Assembly (NCBI GenBank): GCA_016793095.1
Contig: JAEUJQ010000020.1
Span: 31,914 to 95,913 of the forward strand
Length of the DNA stretch: 64,000 bases
Source of the DNA: Myxococcaceae bacterium
GTDB lineage: Bacteria > Myxococcota > Myxococcia > Myxococcales > Myxococcaceae
Direction: 5' to 3'
This document shows, one piece after another, positions 56,170-64,000 of the stretch. The notes beneath the pieces were generated by a model. It was not told where the DNA came from and did not search any database. It saw nothing but the letters and a program-made list of their open reading frames with translations. The translations under genes were made by a program, and so were the position numbers. Position 1 is the first letter of the stretch; every line of letters begins with the position of its first letter.

Positions 56170-58083
56170 TCAGTCCTTCACCGGGGTGGCTTTGAGGGCG
56201 GCCTTGCCGTCCTTCACGTACACCTGGAAGCGAACCGACTTGCAGTTGTACTTCTGCACGAGCTGCTCCTTGTTCTTGAGCAGCTTCGCCTTGAACTTGT
56301 CGTAGGTGAGCCCGTCCGCCGGCTCCTTGCATTTCTCACGGGTGGCGACGAACTCCTTGAAGACGTCCTGGAAGTGGCGCTCTTCGTCGTTCGCGCCGAC
56401 CGCTGCCACCCTGGGCGCGGAGCTGACGCGGCCTGCCGGGGTGATCGCAGGTCGCTCGCCGGTCGAACCGGTCGAGGCCTGTCGCGCTGCCTTGATGAGC
56501 TCGGCGGGCACGGCAGCCACGCGGGTCGCGTCGGGGTTGTAGTCGCTGTCTCCGCCAGCCTGCTCCTCCGGGCTGAGCTGAGCCGACGCCATCGCGAATG
56601 GGTCCATGCCCGGCGGCGGGGCGTTCGGGTTGCCACCCGGGGGCGGCTTGAAGACGGGGTACGCCATGGTGCGAGCGCCCTCGTCGTCGTCGAACGGGTT
56701 GCTGACGGGCGCGGTGCGTGCGGCTGGAGGCGGGGCCGGTGCGGCCATGGGCGTCGGCTGAAACGCGGCCTGCTGCGAGGTCTGCACCGGCGGGGCCGGC
56801 CGCGACGTCGGGTAGGTGGGGCCCGCCGGGGGAGGAGGCGCGGGCGGAGGGGCCGCGTCGAGCGAGGCGAAGGGATCCGAGGCGGGCTCGACCTCTTCGG
56901 GTTCCTCCACCGGCGGGGGCGGCTGGAACGCGGGCGCCTGGGAGGTGACGGGCCTGGCCGCGACGGGGCTGGGGGGGAAGTCGAAGTCGTCGGGGCTGGC
57001 CTCGGGGGCCTGGGGCGGTTCAGGCGTGGCCTCGAGCGGCGCGGCCGGCGCGGCCAGGCCGTTCGGGACGGGGATGGAGCCCGTCACGCGGCCGAGGTTG
57101 GGCGCGGGCATGGGCGGGGGCAGCACCATCGCCGCACCTTCTTCTTCACCGCTCTTGAGCAGCGCCGTGACGGCGATGGACAGCAGGAAGAGGCCGACCA
57201 GGGCGCCGAGGCCGAACTTCTGAAACCCCGCGAGCGCGACGAGCCCCTCAGCGGACGAGACGGTCGCGATCACCTCGTACGGCGTCCCCGCGATGGTGCG
57301 ACGGAGCGCGAGCTGCTGGGTCAGATCGCTCATCATCGGCAACGCGAGCGGGCCGAGGCTCTCGAGCGTCCCCTCGACGACCGGAGTGATGGGACCCGCC
57401 TTGAGGGTCTTCGCGAGCGCCTCCATCGACTTGTCTCCGTTGAGGGCGACGACCTTGCCCTCGGCGAGCAGCGCGACGCCGCTGAGCTTCAGCTCGCGGT
57501 CCATACCGGTGAAGAACGTCTTCGCATCGGCGATCAGCGGAACTCCCACGGCGGCGACCCCCGCGGGCTTCACCTCGTTCTTGTCGGAGGTCTGGAGGGG
57601 CAGCGCGTAGAACAGGTGCGGCGCGCCGAAGACCGTCACGATGGCGCCGGCGCCTCCGGCAGCGGTGACCGCGGCGACGTCGAACCCTTCGGGTGGAGCG
57701 GCGGGGTCGGCCGCGCCTTGCGCCACCAGCGCCCCAGCCTCGTTCGAGACCGCGACGACGAGCTGAGCCTTGAACGCGTCGGCCTGGCCGTCAGACACCG
57801 CAGCTCGCACGGCGTTGAACCGATCGGCGGTGGGCGCTTCAGGTTTGGGCGCCTTCGGGCCCGGGTTGGTGAGCGCGTTCGAGGCGCCCAGACGAAGCGC
57901 AGCGCCCTGCAGCTCCGAGCGCCGTGCCTCGATCTTCAGCGCCACGGCCGCAGGCACCGCGGCGAGCGCCACGGAGGCGTCCTGGGTGTTGCGATCCGCT
58001 CCGAGCGTTGGAGCGAGCTTGAGGCTCCAGGCAACCAGGCCCAGAGCCACGACGGCGAAGACGAGGAACTTGACGCGATTCAT
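56170..58083 (-). CDS. Two-helix membrane protein with extracytoplasmic domain and Pro-rich tail, 637 aa
   Basis: A first helix (about residues 5-27, FLVFAVVALGLVAWSLKLAP) precedes a domain of about 250 residues that reads like a Cache/PDC-type sensor (VVAVSNEAGALVAQG; GKVVALNGDKSMEALAKTLK). A second helix (about 295-316, FGLGALVGLFLLSIAVTALL) leads to a long Pro/Ala-rich cytoplasmic segment (about 325-560). A compact C-terminal domain of about 75 residues follows (EERHFQDVFKEFVATREKCK, then GLTYDKFKAKLLKNKEQLVQ). That domain resembles one I recall from Myxococcus as the MXAN_5187 C-terminal domain, from memory only. No kinase or cyclase part is present. It is divergent from the DUF2007-like gene. 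Confidence 0.75.
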   Translation of the reverse strand: MNRVKFLVFAVVALGLVAWSLKLAPTLGADRNTQDASVALAAVPAAVALKIEARRSELQGAALRLGASNALTNPGPKAPKPEAPTADRFNAVRAAVSDGQADAFKAQLVVAVSNEAGALVAQGAADPAAPPEGFDVAAVTAAGGAGAIVTVFGAPHLFYALPLQTSDKNEVKPAGVAAVGVPLIADAKTFFTGMDRELKLSGVALLAEGKVVALNGDKSMEALAKTLKAGPITPVVEGTLESLGPLALPMMSDLTQQLALRRTIAGTPYEVIATVSSAEGLVALAGFQKFGLGALVGLFLLSIAVTALLKSGEEEGAAMVLPPPMPAPNLGRVTGSIPVPNGLAAPAAPLEATPEPPQAPEASPDDFDFPPSPVAARPVTSQAPAFQPPPPVEEPEEVEPASDPFASLDAAPPPAPPPPAGPTYPTSRPAPPVQTSQQAAFQPTPMAAPAPPPAARTAPVSNPFDDDEGARTMAYPVFKPPPGGNPNAPPPGMDPFAMASAQLSPEEQAGGDSDYNPDATRVAAVPAELIKAARQASTGSTGERPAITPAGRVSSAPRVAAVGANDEERHFQDVFKEFVATREKCKEPADGLTYDKFKAKLLKNKEQLVQKYNCKSVRFQVYVKDGKAALKATPVKD

Positions 58084-58212
58084 GCGTCGCGCATCTCACA
58101 CCCATTGCGCGGCGGGGGCAATTCTTCGTGGAGCCCGCGCCCACCGGCTCGGTCGGGTCTGCAGCCGTTCCGGGCTGAATCGGCGGGCTGAGGTGCTAGC
58201 GTGCGCAGCCCT

Positions 58213-58512
58213 ATGAACCCGCGCACTTTCACCGTGGCGACGACGACCTCCGATCCTCTCACCGCCGAGCGGCTGGTCGCCGTCCTGACCGAAGCAGGCG
58301 TCGACGCGTTCTCGCGCGCGGGCGGCGCGGCCTCGACGAACCCCCTGAGCCCGGCCGAGGGCGCGTTCTTCGACGTGCTGGTGGCGACCGAGGCGATGGA
58401 GCAGGCGGGGCCGCTCGTCGAGAAGGAGCTCGAGGAGATCGAGCGCGACGCCGCCGAGAACGCGAAGGCCGCCGAAGAAGAGGCCCTGTCGGGCGAGAAC
58501 CCGACCGGCTGA
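58213..58512 (+). CDS. DUF2007-like putative signal-transducing protein, 99 aa
   Basis: Starts MNPRTFTVATTTSDPLTAER at 58213; an earlier ATG at 58201 adds four residues. TAGCGT 9 nt before the ATG could be a -10. The pattern LTAERLVAVLTEAGVDAFSR, then FFDVLVATEAMEQAGPLVEK is the DUF2007 layout: strand, helix, short insert, strand and final helix, followed by an acidic coiled segment (EEIERDAAENAKAAEEEALS). No function is established for the family. It is divergent from the membrane sensor-like gene and converges with the amidase gene. Confidence 0.7.
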   Translation: MNPRTFTVATTTSDPLTAERLVAVLTEAGVDAFSRAGGAASTNPLSPAEGAFFDVLVATEAMEQAGPLVEKELEEIERDAAENAKAAEEEALSGENPTG

Positions 58513-58553
58513 CGTTGGCTCGCGTGGCAGCGCGTCTGAGCCTTCGATCGCCA

Positions 58554-58570
58554 GGCCGCGTGGAGCGGCC
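58554..58570. terminator. Possible hairpin between convergent genes
   Basis: GGCCGC (58554-58559), loop GTGGA, GCGGCC (58565-58570): a 6-bp GC stem in the 112-bp space between the DUF2007-like gene and the facing amidase gene. No T tract follows on either strand. Confidence 0.3.
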
Positions 58571-58624
58571 GCGTTCGGTGCCTGCCGACCGTCTCATCCT
58601 CGGAGTCCAGTGGGCCGCGACGGC

Positions 58625-59692
58625 TCAGCGGCGGCGGCGGGCGAGCCACACTGCCAGCACGATGAGCAATCCAACCGGCAGGGGGTACCAGCCGCAACCG
58701 CCTTCGAGCTCCGCGGTGATGGTCTCCGTGTCGCCTCTCACCTCCGGCGCTCCGGCGTCGACGACGCCTGCGTCTGCTGCAGCGTCACTGCTGCCCGCAT
58801 CGACACTGCCCGCATCGACACTGCCCGCATCGACGCTGCCCGCATCGACGCCGCGCGCGTCCAACGCCACGCCTGCAGCAAGCCAGGCGGGCTGCTTCAC
58901 CTGGAAGAGCGCGACGCCTTCGACCGTCCACGCGCCGAACTCGAGGTTCCGCTTGAGGTAGCGCTCGACCGGCTCGTCGACGACCTTCTTGAACGAGCGC
59001 GAGGCGTGTCGCAGGTACGGCCCCGACGGCTTCTGGATGAGGAGCGCGACGTGGGTGATGCGGGTCACCAGGCGCGGGCGATCGGCGCGGACCACCACCA
59101 CCACCAGCCCCTCGGGCGCGACCGCGAGCACTGCGGGCGCCCGGTCGGACGGAATGATGTCGAGGAAGAACTCCCCCGTCACCTGCGCCTGCTCCGAGAC
59201 GCCCAACGCCCTGCCCGCCTTCTCCTGCCACGTCTGCTCGGTGATGCGCTTCGAGACCCGCCGCACGACGTCCTTCCCGTACCGCTTCGTCACGTCCTCG
59301 AGCAGCCCCCGCTCGACGTTCACCGGCAGCCACTGTGCCTCCATCACGTGAAGACGGCCGTCGAAAGACGGTGAGCCCTGGCCCTGGTAGCGAATGTGGC
59401 TGAGGGTCTCGAGCACGCGGGCCTCGTCAGGCGCGAGCGCGAGGGCCATCGACTCCTCGATCATCGTGAGGCAGTCCGCTGCGTCGTAGCGCAGCAGCGG
59501 GTCGGGATCGTGCCCGGCGCCTTCTCCCAGCGGAGACAGGACGTACGGCGTCCCGAGGAAGCCCTCGCTCGTGGCCACCACCCTCGCGTCGAGGGGCAGG
59601 CGCTTGAGCTGCTCGAGCTGCTCGGCCCGTGCTCCGGCGTCCAGCGACTGCCACGGCGAGACGGCGACCAGCGCCATCACCACGAACGTCAC
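58625..59692 (-). CDS. DUF1460-type (NlpC/P60-like) amidase with MYXO-CTERM-like tail
   Basis: The GTG at 59692 overlaps the upstream stop (GTGA); a weak signal (VTFVVMALVAVSPW) follows. 355 residues. The catalytic-type Cys lies in LRYDAADCLTMIEESMALAL (C74), with TPYVLSPLGEG before it and the His side in TRITHVALLIQKPSGPYLRH. This is the DUF1460 layout, a family of N-acetylmuramoyl-L-alanine amidase-like enzymes. A linker of repeated VDAGS, encoded by a 15-bp tandem repeat, leads to GGCGWYPLPVGLLIVLAVWL and ARRRR. That resembles a MYXO-CTERM tail but with Gly-Trp after the Cys instead of Ser. Wall hydrolysis at the surface is inferred. Confidence 0.8.
   Translation of the reverse strand: MTFVVMALVAVSPWQSLDAGARAEQLEQLKRLPLDARVVATSEGFLGTPYVLSPLGEGAGHDPDPLLRYDAADCLTMIEESMALALAPDEARVLETLSHIRYQGQGSPSFDGRLHVMEAQWLPVNVERGLLEDVTKRYGKDVVRRVSKRITEQTWQEKAGRALGVSEQAQVTGEFFLDIIPSDRAPAVLAVAPEGLVVVVVRADRPRLVTRITHVALLIQKPSGPYLRHASRSFKKVVDEPVERYLKRNLEFGAWTVEGVALFQVKQPAWLAAGVALDARGVDAGSVDAGSVDAGSVDAGSSDAAADAGVVDAGAPEVRGDTETITAELEGGCGWYPLPVGLLIVLAVWLARRRR
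58793..58853. repeat. 15-bp tandem repeat encoding VDAGS
   Basis: Four units of about 15 bp with core CCCGCATCGACACTG lie in the amidase linker; the last copies vary at one or two bases (GACGCTG, GACGCCG). On the coding strand each gives Val-Asp-Ala-Gly-Ser. Length variation would change only the linker. Confidence 0.75.
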
Positions 59693-60657
59693 TTCAGGCC
59701 AGCCTTCTTGAGAATACCGGTGCGCTGATCGTCGGTCAGGCGCAGCTGCTCGAGCTCGGTCTCGTAGACGAGGCGATCGTCGATGGAGGCCTTGTAGCTC
59801 TCCAACACCAGCCACTCGATGAGCCGGCCGTCGCCGCCCTGCGCCAGCACCCGTCCTGCGCGCGCCTTCACCTGCACCTCTGCGTCGCCCAGCATCGGCG
59901 TCAGCAGGGGCGCGGCCACCTTCGACGGCGCGCCCTCGAAGAGCATCACCCCCTGCAGCCGCTCGTAGCGCTCCTTCGACGCGAGCAGCACCTTCGCGGC
60001 GTCGAAGCCCTTCTTCTGGCCGAGCATGCAGAGGGCCTGCGTCGCGGCGAGACGGGTGGACTCGGAAGAGGACTCGAGCAGGCTCTCGAGCCCCTTCGCC
60101 TGCTTCGCGTCTCCGAGCTTGCCCACGCCGAGGATCATCAGCGCTCTCGTCTCGGGATCGTCCTCGGTCTTCGCCGCAGCGAGCAGCTCGCGCGCGGCCT
60201 TCGCGCTCCGGATGGCGATGAGGGCCTTCGCCGACTCGCGCCGAACGCCGAGCACCTTGTCGCTCAGCATCGGCGTGAGCACCGGCACGCTCTTCGGATC
60301 CTTGAGGCGACCGAGAACCCGCAGGCCGTTCATGCGGTAGCCGAGATCGTCGGTGGTGCGCGCGGCGATGGTGGCGGGGCCCAGCAGCTCGGGGTGCGGG
60401 GTCGCGATCTGCGCGAGCACCTCGAAGAAGGCGTTGCGCATGCGGGTGTCGACGAGCTGCCGCAGTGCGAAGACCATGGCGTTGGTCGCCACGGCCTCGG
60501 TGCCGAGGAACGAGATGCGGTTGGCCACCTGCGTGGGCGACATCGAGCCGTCCTCGAGCGAGGCCAGCGCCAGGCGCGTCTCGCCCACCTTGTCCTTCGC
60601 CGCGCTTGCGATGGGGGCGAGCGTCAACAGCGCGGTGAAGAGGGCGCGACGGAGCAT
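59689..60657 (-). CDS. Exported HEAT-repeat protein, 322 aa
   Basis: Signal peptide MLRRALFTALLTLAPIASA. The rest is alpha-helical with HEAT-like units: GYRMNGLRVLGRLKDPKSVP, RRESAKALIAIRSAKAAREL, RALMILGVGKLGDAKQAKGL, STRLAATQALCMLG and VKARAGRVLAQGGDGRLIEW. The C-terminus ends with YETELEQLRLTDDQRTGILK. HEAT arrays are scaffolds. Its stop overlaps the start of the amidase gene, so the two may act together in the periplasm. It is divergent from a second HEAT protein, 25 nt away. Confidence 0.82.
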   Translation of the reverse strand: MLRRALFTALLTLAPIASAAKDKVGETRLALASLEDGSMSPTQVANRISFLGTEAVATNAMVFALRQLVDTRMRNAFFEVLAQIATPHPELLGPATIAARTTDDLGYRMNGLRVLGRLKDPKSVPVLTPMLSDKVLGVRRESAKALIAIRSAKAARELLAAAKTEDDPETRALMILGVGKLGDAKQAKGLESLLESSSESTRLAATQALCMLGQKKGFDAAKVLLASKERYERLQGVMLFEGAPSKVAAPLLTPMLGDAEVQVKARAGRVLAQGGDGRLIEWLVLESYKASIDDRLVYETELEQLRLTDDQRTGILKKAGLK

Positions 60658-60682
60658 GGCGTAGAGGCTACCATCGGCCCCG

Positions 60683-62248
60683 GTGCGACACCTGTTCGTC
60701 GTCCTCCTCCTTCAGGCGTGGCCGGCCCTGGCCCAGGCGCGCGATGTCAGCGCGCGGTGCCGTCGGCCGTGCGAGGCCCATCTGCCGGACGCCCGGTCGC
60801 GCGCGGCGTGCCTGCGGTGCGGGCTCGATCAGGAGCCGATGGGCTGGCTCTTCAAGGCGCCTCAGGTGCCAGCGGGCGCCTTCATCGACGCGGACTGGCT
60901 GGTTCGCTGGAGCGCGGTGCGCGCCGACGCGAAGCTCAAGGGCAGCGAGCCCGAGCGGCTGTTGGCGCAGCTCATCGAGGGGTCCGACGACGAGCGCCGG
61001 CGGCACTGGTGCGCGACCGCCCTGCTCGCCGCGGGCGCGCGGACCAGCACGCGTGACGTGTTCCTCGCGAAGGAGCCGAAGGCGCTCTCGGCGTGTCGGA
61101 GCATCGACGGCCCGGCGTACGGCCTGGCCGCCGCCGAGGTGCTGCAGCCGGACACCAACCGCGCCCTCGAGGCGCTGCAGGCCATCGCGGCCGCGCGGGG
61201 AACCGGGCCGGCGCGCGTGGCGCTGGACCTGATGATCGCGAGGGGCGAGGGGGTGGACGAGGTGGTGGGGAACCTGCTGGTGGTCCAGGCCGAGCGTGGC
61301 GGGCCCCCGGTGGGCCTCACGTTGCTGCGCGACGCTACCGAGCGGGACACGGCGCAGGTCGATCGGCTGCTGGCCCTCTACTCGCGGCTGCGCGACCGGA
61401 GCCGCCCGCTGCTCTCGTCGTCGGAGAAGGACGCGCGGCGCCAGGCCATCAGCGCGCTGGCCCCCCTCGCGCCGTTGAGCAGCGCGGAGCTGCTGGTGGG
61501 GCTGGACGATCAGCAGGCGTCGATTCGCATGGCGGCGGCGCGGGCGCTCGCGCGGGGCGAGGGGCGCTCGTTGACGGAGGCTGCGGAGGCACGGCTGTCG
61601 GGGGCGACTCCAGCGAGCCCCGCCGAGAGGCGCCGGTGGCTCACCCTGCTCGCCGACGTGGACGATCCCGCGTGCGAGGCCCTCACCCGGCGCACCTGGC
61701 GCGACGAGACCCAGCCCGACATGGTGCGCGCCGAGGCGCTCGTGTCGTTGGCCGGGTGTTCGCGCCGCGCGGCACTGCCTGAGCTCACCGCGGCGGCGTC
61801 GCTCCGGAACGTGACGCTGCAGGCCGGGGTGATGCGGGCCGTGCTGCTGCTCCCTCGCGAGCCCGGCGTCGTGCCCCTCGTCGAGGCCGCCCTCACCTCG
61901 ACCTCGGACGCGGTGCTGGCGGGCGCCGCGCAGGCCATCGGCGCGCACCGGCTGACGACCCTGGGCGGCCAGCTCCCGGCCCTGCTCGAGCACGAGGCCC
62001 CGGGCGTCCGCGCGGAGTCGCTCAGGGCGCTGGCGGCGCTCGATCCCCGCAAGGCCCAGCCGCTCGTCATCGCGCGCCTCGAGCAGGATCAGGACGTCGC
62101 GGTGCGGAGCGCGGCGGCCGAGCTGCTGGCGGACGTCGGCGGACCGATCGCCGTGGCCGCGCTCGCGAGGGCGTCGAAGCGCGACCCTGACCCGAGTGTG
62201 AAAGTGGCCGCCACCGCGAGCTTGCGTAGACTGGGTGTCACGCCGTGA
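60683..62248 (+). CDS. Exported HEAT-repeat protein with Cys-rich N-terminus, 521 aa
   Basis: GTG start at 60683 with a signal peptide (RHLFVVLLLQAWPALAQ). A short Cys cluster (CRRPCEAHLPDARSRAACLR, then CG) follows and may form disulfides or bind metal. The remainder is helical with HEAT/PBS-like units: IRMAAARALARGEGRSLTEA, DAVLAGAAQAIGAHRLTTLG, VRAESLRALAALDPRKAQPL and VRSAAAELLADVGGPIAVAA. No catalytic motif is present. It is the first of three plus-strand genes; the GGDEF-like gene starts 17 nt after its stop. It is divergent from the other HEAT protein. Confidence 0.82.
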   Translation: MRHLFVVLLLQAWPALAQARDVSARCRRPCEAHLPDARSRAACLRCGLDQEPMGWLFKAPQVPAGAFIDADWLVRWSAVRADAKLKGSEPERLLAQLIEGSDDERRRHWCATALLAAGARTSTRDVFLAKEPKALSACRSIDGPAYGLAAAEVLQPDTNRALEALQAIAAARGTGPARVALDLMIARGEGVDEVVGNLLVVQAERGGPPVGLTLLRDATERDTAQVDRLLALYSRLRDRSRPLLSSSEKDARRQAISALAPLAPLSSAELLVGLDDQQASIRMAAARALARGEGRSLTEAAEARLSGATPASPAERRRWLTLLADVDDPACEALTRRTWRDETQPDMVRAEALVSLAGCSRRAALPELTAAASLRNVTLQAGVMRAVLLLPREPGVVPLVEAALTSTSDAVLAGAAQAIGAHRLTTLGGQLPALLEHEAPGVRAESLRALAALDPRKAQPLVIARLEQDQDVAVRSAAAELLADVGGPIAVAALARASKRDPDPSVKVAATASLRRLGVTP

Positions 62249-62264
62249 AGGAGTCAGCCTCGAC

Positions 62265-63167
62265 ATGAAGCTCAAGCACGTCGCCGTCATCGAACCGAAC
62301 CAGGCACGCTGGAAGGCGCTGGCCGCGAGCCTGAAGAAGGCCGGTCTCACCGTCACCGCCGCGCGCGAGGCCCAGGCCCTGGGCAAGGAACAGGTCGTCG
62401 TCCTGGGCGCCTCGGCGAAGTCCCCGTCGAAGGTGGCCCGCGAGGTCCGGGAGAAGCTGCCCGACGCGATCCTGTTGGCCGCACAGTCGAAGGGCTTCAA
62501 GGCCCCGTTCGCCGACGCGGTGCTGCCGCTGCCGGTGTCGGTGAACGACCTGAAGGTGCGGCTGGCCGAGTGGGCGGTGCGCTCGGCCGGTGACGACCTG
62601 CCGGCTGCGCGGCCGGGCGAGGGCATTCTCGACCCGACGACGAACTTCTACACGTTCGCCCACTTCAAAGAGGTGCTCTTCGTCGAGGTGAAGCGCGCGC
62701 GACGGTACGGCTTCCCGCTCGCGCTCGCGGTGCTGGCCTTCGATTCGCAGTCCGGCGCCCACCGCCCGACCATCATGTCGCAGCTGATGGGAGGCCTCGC
62801 GCTCGCCATCCGCCGATCGCTGCGCGACACCGACTACCCGGTGCAGTACTCGGCCGATCGTGTGCTGCTGCTGATGCCGCACACGGATCTGGCGGGCTCC
62901 CTCATCGTCGCGCGCCGCATCTGCGAGCGGGTCTCGCGCGCGAGCCTGCAGGTGGACGACGAGCTCATCCACCCCACCATCTCGGTGGGCGTGGCAGCTG
63001 GCGAGCCGGGGCGCGAGTACGGCTTCTCGGATCTGGTGCGGCAGGCCCAGGACGGCCTCATGCAGGCGATGGCGCGCGGAGGGAACCGCGTGGAGTTCTA
63101 CGACGCCAGCAGCGACACCACGCTCGAGGTGCCAGCGCCCCCTGCGGTGCCGCCGGTCTCGGGGTAG
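62265..63167 (+). CDS. Degenerate GGDEF-domain protein, 300 aa
   Basis: ATG at 62265 with AAGGAG 10 nt upstream. Residues about 1-105 look like a receiver-type fold (KHVAVIEPNQARWKALAASL; QVVVLGASAKSP) without the Asp/Lys set needed for phosphorylation. Residues about 125-285 resemble a GGDEF domain (YTFAHFKEVLFVEVKRARRY; LALAVLAFDS; LRDTDYPVQYSADRVLLLMP; HPTISVGVAAGEPG). The catalytic GG(D/E)EF is replaced by SADRV at about 196-200, so cyclase activity is unlikely. c-di-GMP binding or a structural role is possible. The protein has no membrane helix. It is in an operon with a HEAT protein and a membrane protein. Confidence 0.75.
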   Translation: MKLKHVAVIEPNQARWKALAASLKKAGLTVTAAREAQALGKEQVVVLGASAKSPSKVAREVREKLPDAILLAAQSKGFKAPFADAVLPLPVSVNDLKVRLAEWAVRSAGDDLPAARPGEGILDPTTNFYTFAHFKEVLFVEVKRARRYGFPLALAVLAFDSQSGAHRPTIMSQLMGGLALAIRRSLRDTDYPVQYSADRVLLLMPHTDLAGSLIVARRICERVSRASLQVDDELIHPTISVGVAAGEPGREYGFSDLVRQAQDGLMQAMARGGNRVEFYDASSDTTLEVPAPPAVPPVSG

Positions 63168-63173
63168 CGCGGC

Positions 63174-63689
63174 ATGGACCGGCTGCAGACCTGGGAGTTC
63201 CTCAGCTACGTGGTGACGGTCGTCGGGCTCCCCTTCGCCATCGCCGTCTTTCTCTGGGAGCAACGCCGCCAGCGGCAGAACGACGACGAGGAGATCTACC
63301 AGCGGCTCTCGGACGAGTACCGCGAGTTCCTGAAGCTGGTGCTCGACAACGCCGACCTGCACCTGCTCCGCCGCGAAGCCGGCACCGTCACGCTCACCGA
63401 CGATCAGAAGGAGCGTCGCCACGCGATCTTCGGCATCCTCGTGTCGCTGTTCGAGCGCGCCTACCTGCTGGTGTACGAGGAGCAGATGAGCCGGCAGGTC
63501 CGGCGCCTGTGGCAATCGTGGGAGGACTACATGCGCGAGTGGGTCGCCCGCGCCGAGTTTCGCGAGGCCCTGCCCGAGCTGCTTGAAGGCGAAGACGACG
63601 AGTTCTCCGAGTACCTGCGCGCGCTGGTGCGGCAGGTGACGAGCCAGCCGCGTGCCTCCGCCCAACCCCCGGTTCCCCTCGCTGGCTGA
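63174..63689 (+). CDS. Membrane-anchored protein of unknown function, 171 aa
   Basis: Starts 6 nt after the GGDEF-like stop. One N-terminal helix (about 8-28, FLSYVVTVVGLPFAIAVFLW) is followed by an Arg/Gln-rich turn (EQRRQRQNDDEEIYQRLSDE) and a mostly helical cytoplasmic part. That part includes LLRREAGTVTLTDDQKERRH, IFGILVSLFERAYLLVYEEQ and RRLWQSWEDYMREWVARAEF. The tail is Pro-rich. Such one-helix proteins with an EIYQRLSDEYREFL segment are known from many bacteria, but I have no function. It is followed directly by the tandem-repeat region. Confidence 0.65.
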   Translation: MDRLQTWEFLSYVVTVVGLPFAIAVFLWEQRRQRQNDDEEIYQRLSDEYREFLKLVLDNADLHLLRREAGTVTLTDDQKERRHAIFGILVSLFERAYLLVYEEQMSRQVRRLWQSWEDYMREWVARAEFREALPELLEGEDDEFSEYLRALVRQVTSQPRASAQPPVPLAG

Positions 63690-63694
63690 CGTCC

Positions 63695-64000
63695 GCCTCG
63701 GGCGACGCGGTGACGTTCGCCTCGTCGACTCCGCCCTCACTCGCGGCTGCGTCTCGGCTTGCCCGGTTCGACTCCGCCTTCGTTCGGCCTGCGCTCCTCG
63801 GCCTCGGGCGACGCGGTGACGTTCGCCTCGTCGCCTCCGCCCTCACTCGCGGCTGCGTCTCGGGTTGGCCGGTTCGACTCCGCCTTCGTTCGGCCTGCGC
63901 TCCTCGGCCTCGGGCGACGCGGTGACGTTCGCCTCGTCGACTCCGCCCTCACTCGCGGCTGCGTCTCGGGTTGCCCGGTTCGACTCCGCCTTCGTTCGGC
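63695..64000. repeat. 106-bp tandem repeat, running off the right edge
   Basis: Units begin GCCTCGGGCGACGCGGTGAC at 63695, 63801 and 63907. The third has 94 bp before the window ends. Differences are few (GTCGACTCC versus GTCGCCTCC; GGCTTGCCC, GGGTTGGCC, GGGTTGCCC). 106 is not a multiple of three, all open frames across it are artefacts, and it follows the end of the operon at 63689. No gene is seen in 63690-64000. Confidence 0.85.

Noticed and set aside
62238..63740. 500-codon minus-strand frame
   Set aside because: Antisense to the GGDEF-like and membrane protein genes and extends into the tandem repeat.
63771..63785. tRNA gene suggested by GGTTCGACTCC
   Set aside because: The flanks pair for only three of five T-stem positions, and no acceptor or anticodon arm can be formed; the motif recurs in every repeat unit.
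63695..64000. CRISPR array
   Set aside because: The 106-bp units are contiguous and nearly identical, with no unique spacers and no cas genes.

Overview
The window is about 69-70% GC with dense, closely packed genes, strong GC preference at third codon positions, and many ATGA/GTGA stop-start overlaps. It carries Hanks-type kinases, several Cys-rich lipoproteins with Gly/Ser/Ala or VDAGS linkers, three proteins ending in a Cys / membrane helix / Arg-cluster tail (MYXO-CTERM type), a protein with an AgmX/PglI-like C-terminus, and a large sigma-54 activator. Together these point to a chromosome of Myxococcota (Cystobacterineae-like). I cannot name genus or species, and I see no plasmid, phage or IS hallmark.

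Layout. 1-2307: a Ser/Thr kinase running off the left edge, a NodB-type deacetylase overlapping it, and a small charged protein. 2311-7154: an acyl-CoA carboxylase operon (carboxyltransferase, then biotin carboxylase/BCCP) behind a palindromic operator, followed by two Cys-rich exported proteins. 7164-9238: a TonB/AgmX-like protein, a LysR regulator with a degenerate copy of its own 3' end beside it, and a small membrane protein. 9312-12373: pntAB. 12377-16337: branched-chain aminotransferase, a PilZ protein, L-serine dehydratase and two small genes. 16454-23318: an exported TPR protein, an FAD-linked dehydrogenase, a protein with an internal duplication, a Cys-rich lipoprotein, serA and a small unknown gene.

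23469-35705: the most striking block. An OmpA protein with thrombospondin type 3 (TSP3) repeats is followed after 3 nt by a 2470-residue surface protein with beta-sandwich repeats, TSP3 repeats and a MYXO-CTERM tail. Four more genes follow with overlaps or 3-nt gaps (TPR, DUF2007-like, metallo-beta-lactamase fold, membrane protein). 36057-43975: a PEGA-tailed kinase, prfC, an unknown gene, a TPR lipoprotein, a lamin-tail lipoprotein with MYXO-CTERM, and a NADAR protein. 44024-44774: a possible small gene and a cupin.

44978-51740: a compact operon of a class A penicillin-binding protein, an FG-GAP-like protein, an SBP_bac_5-like protein and an NtrY-like histidine kinase. Facing it are a small lipoprotein and a 1238-residue sigma-54 activator (STAND-like ATPase, TPR, AAA+, Fis). 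The activator has an exact consensus -24/-12 promoter and an upstream dyad. 56170-63689: a two-helix membrane protein, a DUF2007-like protein, a DUF1460-type amidase with a MYXO-CTERM-like tail, two divergent HEAT-repeat proteins, a degenerate GGDEF protein and a membrane protein. 63695-64000: a 106-bp tandem repeat that runs off the right edge.

No rRNA, tRNA, CRISPR array or insertion sequence was found. All family assignments rest on motif reading, not on database searches.
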